Assembly: GCF_000298295.1 (NCBI RefSeq)
Contig: NZ_AMGM01000013.1
Span: 16,708-80,707, forward strand
Direction of reading: 5' to 3'
DNA from: Cecembia lonarensis LW9
GTDB lineage: Bacteria; Bacteroidota; Bacteroidia; Cytophagales; Cyclobacteriaceae
Length of the DNA: 64,000 nucleotides
The translations under genes were made by a program, and so were the position numbers. Below the pieces are notes generated by a model. The model saw only the letters and a list, made by a program, of their open reading frames with translations, made no database searches and was not told the DNA's origin. Positions 50,631 through 60,436 of the stretch are shown here, piece by piece. How positions within the stretch are numbered: position 1 is the stretch's first letter; each line of letters begins with the position of its first letter.

Positions 50631-53600
50631 ATGGAGCACAAAGAGGAAGAAATTACCCAGAAGAAGTGGTATCAGAAAAGAGTTTTTCATTTTCTGGCAG
50701 GATTTCTCGTGCTTTTATTTTTCCTTCAGGCTGTCTTATATTTTGCTGGGGATTTCTTGCTCAGAGGCTATTTGAAAGAGAAAATCAGAGTAGCTTCTGA
50801 GGAGAAATATGAGATTGATTTTGAAAAAGTACATGTTTTATTTTTACAGCGGGGTTTTTCTTTTCAGGGACTTACAATTAACCCCTTAGATGAAACATTC
50901 GCCTTTTTGGAAAATATCCCCTATTACAGGGTAAATGTCCCTTATGTATCAATTACTGGCCTCAATTACCTATTTGGCTCAAAGGAATTGGTTTTGGGCA
51001 ATGTGAAGTTGTCTGCTCCTGCCATTGATTTTAGATTAAAGATAGAAGAGCTAACGGATGAATTACAAGATGAATCGCCCTTGGAGATTTTACAATCAGA
51101 AATCAAAAAATCATTTTTAGAATCCCGCATCCAGGACATCAGAATCAAAACCCTTGAGATTGACAATGCGGATTTGCTGATCAAAAATTTCATTGCGCAG
51201 AGGAGTATGAAGGCCGAAAACTCCAACTTGATGGTCAAAAATATCCAATTGCTTAAGGATAGAGATCCGGCGACGCCATTCAATGCGGAGGGTTTTTATT
51301 TTGAAATTGAAAACTTTGAGCTACTTCTTGCAGATAGTGTGCATCAGGTGAGTGCTGAGCAGTTGGAGGTATCCTCTCTCGAACAATATATTAATGCGAG
51401 GAATCTTTCTATTGACCCGGATTTTTCCAGGTTTTCTGAAACTTATTTTCAGGCAAGCCTGAAAGATTTGATGTTGAGTGATGCGGATATCAACAAGGTT
51501 TTTTATACCTCAGAGGTTGAAGTTGGGAAACTCCGATTGCAAAGCCCAAAATTTGAGCTTTACACCGGGAAAACCAGAAAAAAATCTGAAGAGGGAGAAG
51601 TCGAAGCCTTTGACTTTTATGATTTGATAGATGGTATTTTAGCCTCTATAGAGATCGGTCAGTTTGATATAGAAGCAGGTGAATTTGCCCAAAAAAGTAT
51701 AGCAGATCCTGATGGCTATCGTATTAAGGCTGAGCGTATCGATTTTAATATGATGGATTTTTATGTGGGTCCGGATGAGTCCAGAAAAGCCAATCGGTTT
51801 TTTTATGCAGACCAGGCGAATGTGGAACTTTATGGAGTGGATTTATTCCTTGCGGATAGTGTACATCAGGTAAAGGGGAATATTGTAAGCCTATCTTCGT
51901 CCGAAGATAAAATCACCATAGAAGGATTTAAGCTGTTCCCTATTGAAGAAACTGACACCATCCGGGGAATTACTTTGTTGGAAATCGATGTCCCACAATT
52001 AACCATCACAGATGCCAAACTTAAAAAAATCTATAATGATGGGATTGTAGATGTAAGAGATATTCTCGTAGAAAAACCGGAGATTATGCTCAGGGATGTG
52101 CGTAAAAAAGTTGATGGAAGTCCTGGGTTTGACTTCTCCGCTTTTTACTCAGAATATTTGGAAGGTATTTATGTCCAAAGGTTTGAAATTAAAGAAGGTT
52201 CCCTGATTGTAGATAACCGTTTGAGGATTCGTCAGGACAGTCTTTCTTTTGGTAAGGTCAATTTGGTGCTTGAAAACTTTGCAATAGATGAAGCCACAGA
52301 AGCCCAAGAGACGAAAAGTTTTTTTTGGGCAGAAAACCTTCAATTGGAGCTGAATGATTACGCACTCAAGTTATCGGATAACCTCCATATGTTTAAGGCA
52401 GATCGGGTTTATTTAGATACCAAAAGTGCTGAGGTGAGTGTAGAAGGCTTCACCATCAAGCCTTTTAATCCCGGTCAGATCCAGAGTATTTTGGACCGCT
52501 ATGGGCGTAGTACCTCTTTGGATATTTTCGTGCCGAGATTTACCGCTGTTGGTGTCAATATCAGAGATGCATATTTTGACGAAAGATTGGTTGTAGACCG
52601 TATTAATGTACCTTCCCCTAAAATCAGTATCATGAGGCATAGGGCTTCCGCCTTAGATGGAGAGCAGGAGGATGTGGACCAAAAAGAAATACTTGATTTA
52701 TTGACGAGCTATTTCAATGAAGTTCGAATTGGTTCCTTGAGTTTACAAAGGGGAACTTTAAATTATGAGAATTTAGTCAGGGAGAAACTGAGGACTTTTT
52801 CGGAGGACAATGTATCCATCACGGTACGAAACTTTTATATCAGTGCTGATACTGATCCTGAAAATCTCAGATTTCTTTATTCAGAAGAAGTGGATCTTAA
52901 CCTCAATAATTATGTGTTCAATATTGCTGATGGAAAGTACAATATCTTAGCAGACCGGATCAACTTCAATACGGCACGTGAGGAAATCATCGCAGCTAAT
53001 GTGAGGCTTAACCCAAGATCTAATCTACAGGATAAGACCATTGTAAGTGCTGCCATTCCTGAAATGTCCTTTAGAGGAGTTGATTTGGAAGCATTTTTAT
53101 TTGAGAACACCCTAAATCTGGAAAAAGTAAGACTTGCTGAATCTACTGTTAAAGTTTTGATCAATAGGGATTTTGAGCAAGAGGATGAAGTAGCCACAAG
53201 GAGGCAAAGAAGGGATAGGAACCTCCCTAAAACAATTGATGTGGTCAATATTGATACCGTACAGGCAGAAAAGGCGCAGTTTACACTGTCATTCAAAGAA
53301 GGGGGAAGTCAATCTGAATTGATTGACACAGGGATTGATGTGGCATTTTATGACTTTTTCCTTGACTCAGCCAAGATTGCTAAGGGAGAAATAGCAGGCT
53401 TTTTCAGTGGAATGGCACTAGGTATAGATGAATTTTGGCTGACTTTGAATGACAGTGTACACCAGGTGACATTTTCTAAAGTTGAACTAGATACCCGCTA
53501 TGAGGGTATATTGCTCAATAACTTTAGGGTTATCCCCCGAACACTTTCTGGTAAACCTGGGAAACCTGTCTTTTCCGGTCATATACCTGCGGCACTGATA

Positions 53601-54971
53601 AAAATCAACTCATTGGCTGACTTACAAAGCAGTAAAGATTTATGGGTCAAGGAGATGCGCCTTTTTAGGCCTGATGTCGAGATTTTTGTAGATCAACTTG
53701 AGTCAGAGGTGTCAGAACCCCAGGAAGCCCCTGAGGGGGTAAAAGAGTACCTGATTGAAACCTTTCAACTGGATGACTTTGAAATTGTGGAAGGACATTT
53801 TGGTTTATTTCAAAAAGACGGCTCAAAAGCACCAAGGGAAATTAGAGATGTGAACTTAGCCATTCGGGATATCAAACTCAATATGGAAGAATTTGAGGGT
53901 TTAAGCCCTAAAATGATTTTGGATAAGGATTTTGAGTTTAATTTTCCCAATTATAACCTCCTACTTAAAGATAGCCTCAATAAGGTTGCAGTTGGTTTGG
54001 TCTCCATCAAAAACAATGAAGTTATTCTATCAGATGTGATTTTTGAGCCTAGGTTTGGGAAATATGATTATTTAAGAAGACTGGGTTACCAAACTGATGT
54101 GATTAAAGTGCACATCCCTGAAATCAGAGTTGTCAAACCAGATCTTGCCCTATTCCTAGATCAAGAAATTCTCAAAGCTGAGCAACTGCTTATCAAAGAC
54201 ATTCAAGGGGAATTTTTCAGGGATAAGCGTTTGGACCGTCCTGAGGACATTTACCGTTTGATGCCTCAGGCGCTGATGAAGGAATTTGATTTTGTGGTCA
54301 GGCTTGACTCCTTGTTGGTTCAAAACGGAAAAATCATTTACCTTGAATTTCCTGATAAAGGAATGGTTCCAGGTGAAATTTATTTTTCTGATATGCAGGT
54401 AGCTATGGCACCCTTTCACATGGGCCAGGAAAATGAATCATATCCCTTGGATTCGGCAAGGTTGTTGGCTAAGGCCAAAATCAATGGGGTAGCTGAATTA
54501 GGCCTACAGGGTGACCTGATTTATACTGCCCCCTACCCCATGCATATTACCGCTCAGCTTGAAGCTTTTGACTTGGAGTTGATTAACTCCATTTTAAAAT
54601 CCAATGCCTTTGTCAGGGTTAGAGGTGGACGTATTGATGGGGCTGATTGGCATTTTACTGCCAATGACAAGGAAGCCATAGGTCAAATGAGAATTCTTTA
54701 CAGTGATTTGAACCTGGAATTATTGGAAGAGAGAACTCTTCAGAGGGGTAGGGGTAGAAAATCTATTTTAACCTTTGTATTGAATGTTTTTGCAGTCAGA
54801 AGTAATAACCCTAGGAAATTCTTTAACAATACCGTCAGTTCGAAAATCTACCACCCCAGAGATAAGGATAGGTTTATTTTTAATTATTGGTGGAGGGCCA
54901 CCCTATCAGGCCTTCAGGGTAGTGTTGGACTTGGTCAACCCAAAGTGCCCAAAAGGAAAGAAGATGAGTAA
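50631..54971 (+). CDS. Giant AsmA-like envelope protein with ~174-residue repeats
   Basis: This 1446-residue protein has one N-terminal membrane helix (about 17-40, FHFLAGFLVLLFFLQAVLYF) followed by a very long beta-rich periplasmic part. A motif of the form L-x-D-S-x-H-Q-V recurs at residues 233 (LADSVHQV), 407 (LADSVHQV), 581 (LSDNLHMF), 765 (IADGKYNI), 939 (LNDSVHQV) and 1112 (LKDSLNKV), spaced 174, 174, 184, 174 and 173 residues. The C-terminal part (about 1300-1430) is AsmA_2/DUF748-like (VRVRGGRIDG, LNLELLEE). AsmA-like proteins with such grooves are thought to bridge the envelope and move phospholipids. No other family signature is seen. Confidence 0.8.
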   Translation: MEHKEEEITQKKWYQKRVFHFLAGFLVLLFFLQAVLYFAGDFLLRGYLKEKIRVASEEKYEIDFEKVHVLFLQRGFSFQGLTINPLDETFAFLENIPYYRVNVPYVSITGLNYLFGSKELVLGNVKLSAPAIDFRLKIEELTDELQDESPLEILQSEIKKSFLESRIQDIRIKTLEIDNADLLIKNFIAQRSMKAENSNLMVKNIQLLKDRDPATPFNAEGFYFEIENFELLLADSVHQVSAEQLEVSSLEQYINARNLSIDPDFSRFSETYFQASLKDLMLSDADINKVFYTSEVEVGKLRLQSPKFELYTGKTRKKSEEGEVEAFDFYDLIDGILASIEIGQFDIEAGEFAQKSIADPDGYRIKAERIDFNMMDFYVGPDESRKANRFFYADQANVELYGVDLFLADSVHQVKGNIVSLSSSEDKITIEGFKLFPIEETDTIRGITLLEIDVPQLTITDAKLKKIYNDGIVDVRDILVEKPEIMLRDVRKKVDGSPGFDFSAFYSEYLEGIYVQRFEIKEGSLIVDNRLRIRQDSLSFGKVNLVLENFAIDEATEAQETKSFFWAENLQLELNDYALKLSDNLHMFKADRVYLDTKSAEVSVEGFTIKPFNPGQIQSILDRYGRSTSLDIFVPRFTAVGVNIRDAYFDERLVVDRINVPSPKISIMRHRASALDGEQEDVDQKEILDLLTSYFNEVRIGSLSLQRGTLNYENLVREKLRTFSEDNVSITVRNFYISADTDPENLRFLYSEEVDLNLNNYVFNIADGKYNILADRINFNTAREEIIAANVRLNPRSNLQDKTIVSAAIPEMSFRGVDLEAFLFENTLNLEKVRLAESTVKVLINRDFEQEDEVATRRQRRDRNLPKTIDVVNIDTVQAEKAQFTLSFKEGGSQSELIDTGIDVAFYDFFLDSAKIAKGEIAGFFSGMALGIDEFWLTLNDSVHQVTFSKVELDTRYEGILLNNFRVIPRTLSGKPGKPVFSGHIPAALIKINSLADLQSSKDLWVKEMRLFRPDVEIFVDQLESEVSEPQEAPEGVKEYLIETFQLDDFEIVEGHFGLFQKDGSKAPREIRDVNLAIRDIKLNMEEFEGLSPKMILDKDFEFNFPNYNLLLKDSLNKVAVGLVSIKNNEVILSDVIFEPRFGKYDYLRRLGYQTDVIKVHIPEIRVVKPDLALFLDQEILKAEQLLIKDIQGEFFRDKRLDRPEDIYRLMPQALMKEFDFVVRLDSLLVQNGKIIYLEFPDKGMVPGEIYFSDMQVAMAPFHMGQENESYPLDSARLLAKAKINGVAELGLQGDLIYTAPYPMHITAQLEAFDLELINSILKSNAFVRVRGGRIDGADWHFTANDKEAIGQMRILYSDLNLELLEERTLQRGRGRKSILTFVLNVFAVRSNNPRKFFNNTVSSKIYHPRDKDRFIFNYWWRATLSGLQGSVGLGQPKVPKRKEDE

Positions 54972-54974
54972 GTA

Positions 54975-55874
54975 TTAACGGCGGTTACCAACCCAAACCC
55001 CGAATATTACGGCTGCAATGCCCAAGTAATGCCCAGCCAATAATTGTTCACCATCCAATAGCCCCCACATGATCGCCACTATGGGTATCAAATAGGTTAC
55101 CGAACTGGCAAAAACGGGTGTGGCTACCTTTACCATGACATTGAAAAGTATCAAGGCCAACGCGGTTCCAACGATTCCCAACACTGCAATGTAACCTGCT
55201 GCTAAAGTAGCTCCTTCTACATGGGTGATCTTGAAGGAAAATTGGGTAAAAGCGAAAAGATAAATCAAGGCCATAGGAAGAACCATGGTCAGGGAAATGG
55301 CGGTGATGGCTACCGGTTTAAGTTCTACAAACCTAAACTTGATGATGTTAAGGTTTAAACCGTAACATGCACAGGCGAGCAATACAAAAAAGGCATATGC
55401 ATTAATGTCTGTCAAGGATCCAAAGCCTACACCTTCTTTGACTGTTAATAGGATTACTACTCCGATGAAGGCAATGAAGAGACCTAGGCCATTTCTTTTT
55501 GTAATCCGGGAATTAAAAAATAAAGCCCCAATTACCACCACGAATAGTGGTGTCATGGCATTGAAGACTCCTGTGAGCGCAGAACTAAGCTGCGTTTGTG
55601 CTTTGGCAAAAAGAAATGCTGGGATGAAGCTTCCTACCAGGCCCACAATGATCAGGTTTTGAACCTGCCTTTTGTTCAGGTTTTTCAGCCTAGGCAGGGA
55701 AAGTGGAAGCAAAAAGAGTCCGGCAGCCACAATCCTGAATGCACCCACTTCACCAGGAGAAAATACCACGAGTCCTCTTTTGATGAGGATAAAAGAACTG
55801 CCCCAAACCAAGGCCAAAACCATCAAAAAACCCCAGGCTTTTAAGGCATTTTCAGATTGTAAATCTCGCGACAT
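54975..55874 (-). CDS. DMT family transporter (EamA domains)
   Basis: This 299-residue inner-membrane protein has ten predicted helices in two EamA repeats (about 12-145 and 155-295). The first repeat starts FLMVLALVWGSSFILIKRGLVVFSP, and the second ends SSVTYLIPIVAIMWGLLDGE with GHYLGIAAVIFGVWVGNRR. The family exports amino acids, nucleotides or other metabolites; substrate cannot be predicted. It converges with the AsmA-like gene, with three bases between stops. Confidence 0.93.
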   Translation of the reverse strand: MSRDLQSENALKAWGFLMVLALVWGSSFILIKRGLVVFSPGEVGAFRIVAAGLFLLPLSLPRLKNLNKRQVQNLIIVGLVGSFIPAFLFAKAQTQLSSALTGVFNAMTPLFVVVIGALFFNSRITKRNGLGLFIAFIGVVILLTVKEGVGFGSLTDINAYAFFVLLACACYGLNLNIIKFRFVELKPVAITAISLTMVLPMALIYLFAFTQFSFKITHVEGATLAAGYIAVLGIVGTALALILFNVMVKVATPVFASSVTYLIPIVAIMWGLLDGEQLLAGHYLGIAAVIFGVWVGNRR

Positions 55875-55939
55875 GAATTGAATTGGACAGGGTTTTTATG
55901 ATTGATTTTGGAAATTCGTAATTACAACACAAAAAACAA

Positions 55940-55974
55940 CATCCTGTTATCTGAAGGGATGGGATAACAGGATG
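55940..55974 (-). terminator. Terminator downstream of dusB
   Basis: Twelve-base arms catcctgttatc (55940-55951) and its complement (55963-55974) enclose 11 nt. Read on the minus strand, the stem is followed by ttgttttttgtg, so it should end the dusB transcript. Confidence 0.8.
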
Positions 55975-56004
55975 AGCGTTGAATTTTGTTTGCTAAGGAA
56001 TGAC

Positions 56005-56994
56005 TTAAAACTGATAATCGGCAAAGACCTCATGAATTTCTTCCAAAATACCTGCCACTTCATCATAACTTTCTGCGGTGACCATTCTGGTTCTGAATGG
56101 TTTGAAATTGGGCATGCCTCTGAAATAATTTGTATAATGCCTGCGCATTTCTAAAATACCCTGTTTTTCACCTTTCCATTGAACAGAAAAATCCAAATGC
56201 TTTTTGGTTACTTTTATTCTTTCTTCCAAATCTGGACCAGGAAGTTTATTGCCGGTTTCGAAGTAATGTTTGATTTCATTGAACACCCATGGGTAACCAA
56301 TAGAAGCCCTTCCAATCATCATACCATCCACATTATACTTTTCCCTGTAGGCTTTAGCCTTTTCCGGGCTATCTATGTCTCCATTACCGAAAACAGGAAT
56401 TTTTAACCTTGGATTGTCTTTGACCTGATTGAGATAAGACCAGTCTGCTTCCCCTTTGTACATTTGTTGGCGTGTTCTGGCATGTATGCTGATGGCTTGA
56501 ATGCCTACATCCTGTAGTCTTTCTGCCACTTCCACGATGCGGATGGTGTCCTGTGACCAGCCCAGTCTGGTTTTGACCGTAACCGGGATATTGACACGTT
56601 TAACAATCTCAGCGGTCATGGCCACCATTTTGTCAATGTCCAGAAGAATGCCTGCACCTGCTCCCTTACAGGCCACTTTATGAACCGGGCAGCCATAATT
56701 GATATCCAAAATATCCGGACCTGCAGCCTCTGCTATAGCAGCAGCTTCCCGCATGGATTCTATCTCATTCCCGAAAATCTGTATGCCTATGGGCCTTTCG
56801 TATTCGAAAATATCAAGTTTCTGAACACTTTTGGCAGCGTCCCGGATGAGCCCTTCCGAACTGATAAACTCCGTATACATAAGGTCGGCTCCATTCTCTT
56901 TGCATACAGCCCTGAAAGGCGGATCGCTCACATCTTCCATAGGGGCAAGGAGCAGTGGGAACTCTCCTAATTCCAAGTTTCCTATCTTAACCAC
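56005..56994 (-). CDS. dusB: tRNA-dihydrouridine synthase DusB
   Basis: This 329-residue FMN enzyme reduces uridine in the tRNA D loop with NADPH. The TIM barrel opens LLLAPMEDVSDPPFRAVCKENGAD. The catalytic Cys lies in NYGCPVHKVACKGAGAG, with VKTRLGW and ISIHARTRQQMYKG after it. GNGDIDSPEKA and MIGRASIGYPW are the phosphate-binding end. The C-terminal helical domain (about 245-325) recognises tRNA. All residues expected for activity are present. It is divergent from the CPBP protease gene, 37 bases apart. Confidence 0.95.
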   Translation of the reverse strand: MVKIGNLELGEFPLLLAPMEDVSDPPFRAVCKENGADLMYTEFISSEGLIRDAAKSVQKLDIFEYERPIGIQIFGNEIESMREAAAIAEAAGPDILDINYGCPVHKVACKGAGAGILLDIDKMVAMTAEIVKRVNIPVTVKTRLGWSQDTIRIVEVAERLQDVGIQAISIHARTRQQMYKGEADWSYLNQVKDNPRLKIPVFGNGDIDSPEKAKAYREKYNVDGMMIGRASIGYPWVFNEIKHYFETGNKLPGPDLEERIKVTKKHLDFSVQWKGEKQGILEMRRHYTNYFRGMPNFKPFRTRMVTAESYDEVAGILEEIHEVFADYQF

Positions 56995-57031
56995 TTTCGA
57001 ATTCTAATTTTCCTGTAAATTTACCGCAATT

Positions 57032-57991
57032 ATGGATATATATAAAGCTCAAGCACCAATTGCTGCCAAAAGTTCCTGGTTTTTGTCCTTATTGGTCATG
57101 CTTTTGATAAGCATAGGTGTCATGATTATATTGCAGGGACTTGCCCTTTTTTTGATTCCCCCAATATTTAACATCTCATTGGATGAAATGATGGGGATTT
57201 TTACCGCTCCTTCCCAAAACACCCAAGCCAGAATGGCTATGTTCTTTGTTCAAGGTTTAGGCTCAGGATTGGGCTTTTTTATCGCAGCTTGGTTCATTGC
57301 CAAACTTGTTGATAAGGTCGATTTTGGATGGAAACAGCAAATGGCACGCTTTAAGTTCATTGGCCTGCTGAGTTTACTGGCGGTCATGCTAGGAGGGATT
57401 CTTTTTAATTCCCTTATTATCGACTGGAATGCGGGCATAAAACTTCCCGAGCAGCTAGGAAGCTTGGAGAATTATTTGCGCAATGCTGAGGACCAAAGAA
57501 TGGTAATGACCAAATTTCTGACAGATTTTGAATCACCTATTGAATTCCTTGTAGGTTTAGTGGTTATTGGCCTTTTGGCAGGAATTGGTGAGGAGGTCTT
57601 GTTTAGGGGGGTGCTTCAACCAAAAATGCAGCTTTACACTGGAAATATCCATGTGGCAGTTTGGCTGACAGCTTTCATATTTTCAGCGATTCATATGCAG
57701 TTTTATGGTCTTTTCCCCAGAATGTTACTTGGGGCCATCTTTGGATATCTTTATTTCTATTCAGGTAGTTTGCTTTATCCGATAATTGCCCATATTTTGA
57801 ACAATTCCTTGACCATTACCCTTGTTTATTTGGGGAAATTGGATGTGATAGACTTTGATATTGAGCAAACCGATCAGGTTTCATGGCCTGTAGCCATTAT
57901 CGGTTTACTGTTACTCTTGATCAGTCTAAAGTATTTTAAGGACAAACACAGCTATAATTTATCGGATGAAAAACTGGCAGAAGGTGTATGA
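57032..57991 (+). CDS. CPBP family intramembrane glutamic/metallo-endopeptidase
   Basis: This 319-residue membrane protein has seven to eight helices. The CPBP (Rce1-like) motifs are EEVLFR with E187-E188 and R192, then FxxxH in FIFSAIHMQF, and HILNN (HxxxN/B) near residue 245. The family cleaves within membranes or processes bacteriocins and prenylated proteins; bacterial substrates are mostly unknown. It overlaps the DUF2007 gene by 26 bases, and that gene overlaps cdsA by 26, so the three form a tight translational unit. Confidence 0.92.
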   Translation: MDIYKAQAPIAAKSSWFLSLLVMLLISIGVMIILQGLALFLIPPIFNISLDEMMGIFTAPSQNTQARMAMFFVQGLGSGLGFFIAAWFIAKLVDKVDFGWKQQMARFKFIGLLSLLAVMLGGILFNSLIIDWNAGIKLPEQLGSLENYLRNAEDQRMVMTKFLTDFESPIEFLVGLVVIGLLAGIGEEVLFRGVLQPKMQLYTGNIHVAVWLTAFIFSAIHMQFYGLFPRMLLGAIFGYLYFYSGSLLYPIIAHILNNSLTITLVYLGKLDVIDFDIEQTDQVSWPVAIIGLLLLLISLKYFKDKHSYNLSDEKLAEGV

Positions 57992-58181
57992 GAACAGTTC
58001 TCCCGTAAGGGCTGAAATCGTGAAGGGCGTTTTGGAAGATAATGGCATTCAGGCCGTGATATTAAATAAAAAGGAATCTGTATATCAGATTTTTGGAAAT
58101 TATGAGGTGATGGTTCCGGTTAACGATGCGTTGCGGGCCGTAAATATTGTAAAGAATGAGATCTCCTTTTCGAATGCGTGA
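57966..58181 (+). CDS. DUF2007 domain protein
   Basis: This 71-residue protein fills the whole DUF2007 domain: NWQKVYENSSPVRAEIVKGV, LEDNGIQAVILNKKES and NYEVMVPVNDALRAVNIVKN. It has a PII-like ferredoxin fold and is labelled putative signal transducing. It is sandwiched with overlaps between the CPBP protease and cdsA. The start must be 57966, since the conserved NWQKVY lies right at the N-terminus. Confidence 0.9.
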   Translation: MKNWQKVYENSSPVRAEIVKGVLEDNGIQAVILNKKESVYQIFGNYEVMVPVNDALRAVNIVKNEISFSNA

Positions 58182-59013
58182 GCGCTTCAATATTAATAAT
58201 TACAGTAATTTAGGCCAAAGGGTGATTACTGCCTTTATTGGAGCCGTTATCATCATTGCTGGCTCTGTAATTAGTCCTTGGCTTTATTTTCTGATTTTCG
58301 GACTGATTTTGGGCTTTGCCCAAATGGAATTTTATCGGTTGACTGGATTAGACGGAATGCTGCCATTGAAAAGTTTTGGTACATTTCTGGGAATTACCAT
58401 ATTTACCTTATCTTTTTTGATAGGTATAGGTCATTTGGATGACAAGTTCTACTTTTTGATTTTCCCTTTGGCTTCTTTGGTGTTTTTCATTAAACTCTAT
58501 AGAAAATCAGATAAAAAGCCTTTTACTGGCGTAGCATTCACTTTTTTGGGAATATTTTATGTGGCGGTCCCCTTCTCTATGTTAAATGTGGCTGCATTTG
58601 CCGTGGATGGGAATTTCCATTACGAGGTAATTGTTGGTTCTTTGTTTATCCTTTGGGCCAGTGATACGGGGGCCTATTTTGCAGGCACCAAGTTTGGCAA
58701 GACCAAGCTATTTGAAAGGGTTTCTCCCAAAAAATCCTGGGAAGGATTCTTGGGCGGAGCTGCATTGGCATTTTTAGTGGCTTATTTTCTTTCCAAAAAC
58801 TTTAATTCCCTTCCGGAATGGAAGTGGCTTTCCATTGCAACTATTATCATTATTGCAGGCACTTATGGTGACCTTATTGAGTCCTTATTCAAGCGCAGTA
58901 TAGAAATCAAAGACTCCGGAAGATCCTTACCTGGACATGGTGGATTTATGGATAGATTTGACGGATTGTTATTATCGGCCCCATTTATTGCTGCCTTTTT
59001 GAAAATCTTTTAA
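58156..59013 (+). CDS. cdsA: Phosphatidate cytidylyltransferase
   Basis: This 285-residue membrane enzyme makes CDP-diacylglycerol from phosphatidate and CTP, the entry to phosphatidylethanolamine and cardiolipin synthesis. Seven to eight helices carry the CDS signature SDTGAYFAGTKFG, KSWEGFLGG, then GDLIESLFKRSIEIKDSGRS ending in LPGHGGFMDRFDGLL. The product feeds phosphatidylserine synthase and then Psd, encoded at 60437. An alternative start is the in-frame ATG at 58174. Overlap with DUF2007 suggests coupling. Confidence 0.95.
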   Translation: MRSPFRMRERFNINNYSNLGQRVITAFIGAVIIIAGSVISPWLYFLIFGLILGFAQMEFYRLTGLDGMLPLKSFGTFLGITIFTLSFLIGIGHLDDKFYFLIFPLASLVFFIKLYRKSDKKPFTGVAFTFLGIFYVAVPFSMLNVAAFAVDGNFHYEVIVGSLFILWASDTGAYFAGTKFGKTKLFERVSPKKSWEGFLGGAALAFLVAYFLSKNFNSLPEWKWLSIATIIIIAGTYGDLIESLFKRSIEIKDSGRSLPGHGGFMDRFDGLLLSAPFIAAFLKIF

Positions 59014-59086
59014 AATCGCCTATACAGTATTGAAAAACTCCTTAATATTGTATCATAAATGATCAACTCATCTAAATAAACCCAAT

Positions 59087-60364
59087 ATGGCTTACATTGA
59101 ACCGGCCCCGATTAAGGATAAAGAAAATCCTTTGGAGTCCATGATGGAAAGATTCAACCTTGCAGCAGAAAAATTAGGACTTTCCGACGAAGTCTACAAT
59201 GTGCTGAAAAACCCTGCAAAACAAGTTATCGTATCCTTGCCAATCACTATGGATGATGGCAAAATCCGAGTTTTTGAGGGGATCCGCGTTATCCATTCCA
59301 ACATCCTAGGCCCTGCCAAAGGGGGTATACGTTTTGCCCCTGATGTGCACCTAGATGAGGTAAAGGCATTGGCAGCATGGATGACCTGGAAGTGTGCTGT
59401 GGTAGATATTCCTTATGGCGGTGGTAAAGGTGGTGTTCGTTGCAATCCCAGGGAAATGTCCAAAGGTGAAATTGAGCGATTGATGAGGGCCTATACGACG
59501 GCCATGATCGATGTTTTTGGGCCTGATAAGGATATTCCGGCGCCAGACATGGGTACCGGGCCCAGGGAAATGGCTTGGTTGATGGATGAGTATTCCAAAT
59601 CCCATGGAATGACCGTAAATGCTGTAGTCACTGGCAAACCGCTTGTTTTAGGAGGGTCCCTGGGAAGGACAGAAGCCACCGGAAGGGGAGTGATGGTAAC
59701 GGCTTTAACAGCGATGCAAAAGCTCAAAATCAACCCATTCCAAGCCACATGTGCTGTACAAGGTTTTGGTAATGTTGGATCTTGGGCTTCACAACTTTTA
59801 GAAGAAAGAGGGCTTAAAATTGTTTCCATATCCGATATTTCAGGTGCTTACCATAATGAAAATGGCATCAATATTCAGGAGGCCATCGCATATAGAGATG
59901 GGAATAATGGAACATTGGAAGGTTTTACCGGGGCTGAAAAACTCGCTGATCCAATGGAGTTGTTAGAGTTGGATGTGGATGTATTAGTTCCTGCTGCAGT
60001 GGAAGATGTGATTACCATCAAAAACGTAGATAAAATCAAAGCAAAGCTAATTGTAGAAGGCGCCAATGGACCTACTTCCGCCAAAGCCGATGCAATTATC
60101 AATGACAAAGGAATTATGGCTGTGCCGGATATCCTGGCCAATGCAGGTGGTGTTACTGTTTCCTACTTCGAATGGGTGCAGAACAGATTGGGGTACAAAT
60201 GGACAGCTGAGCGTGTCAATAGAAGATCAGATAGGATCATGAAAGATGCTTTTGACCACGTTTATGAAGCCTCAGTTAAGTACAATGTGCCTTTGAGAAT
60301 TGCAGCCTATATCGTAGCTATTGACAAAGTAGCGAAAACTTATACCTTTAGAGGAGGCTTTTAA
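59087..60364 (+). CDS. Glu/Leu/Phe/Val dehydrogenase (glutamate dehydrogenase)
   Basis: This 425-residue enzyme catalyses the NAD(P)-linked conversion of glutamate and 2-oxoglutarate. The glutamate-binding segment is KGGIRFAPDVHLDEVKALA. The catalytic lysine lies in MTWKCAVVDIPYGGGKGGV (signature PYGGGKGG), with PAPDMGTG nearby. The Rossmann domain begins about residue 210 (VQGFGNVGSWA). The overall type is the hexameric small GDH (RocG/GudB-like). The coenzyme cannot be told from sequence by eye. A terminator follows at 60394. Confidence 0.95.
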   Translation: MAYIEPAPIKDKENPLESMMERFNLAAEKLGLSDEVYNVLKNPAKQVIVSLPITMDDGKIRVFEGIRVIHSNILGPAKGGIRFAPDVHLDEVKALAAWMTWKCAVVDIPYGGGKGGVRCNPREMSKGEIERLMRAYTTAMIDVFGPDKDIPAPDMGTGPREMAWLMDEYSKSHGMTVNAVVTGKPLVLGGSLGRTEATGRGVMVTALTAMQKLKINPFQATCAVQGFGNVGSWASQLLEERGLKIVSISDISGAYHNENGINIQEAIAYRDGNNGTLEGFTGAEKLADPMELLELDVDVLVPAAVEDVITIKNVDKIKAKLIVEGANGPTSAKADAIINDKGIMAVPDILANAGGVTVSYFEWVQNRLGYKWTAERVNRRSDRIMKDAFDHVYEASVKYNVPLRIAAYIVAIDKVAKTYTFRGGF

Positions 60365-60393
60365 AGTCTTAAGTATAAAGTTTTGTATATTTG

Positions 60394-60424
60394 GGGTGTG
60401 GAAGATGGCTTTCACACCCTTTTA
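60394..60424 (+). terminator. Terminator of the glutamate dehydrogenase gene
   Basis: The stem gggtgtg (60394-60400) pairs with cacaccc (60413-60419), followed by tttt. It lies upstream of the psd start at 60437 and within the longer open frame that begins at 60383, which argues against that earlier start. Confidence 0.75.
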
Positions 60425-60436
60425 AATGTTAATCCC

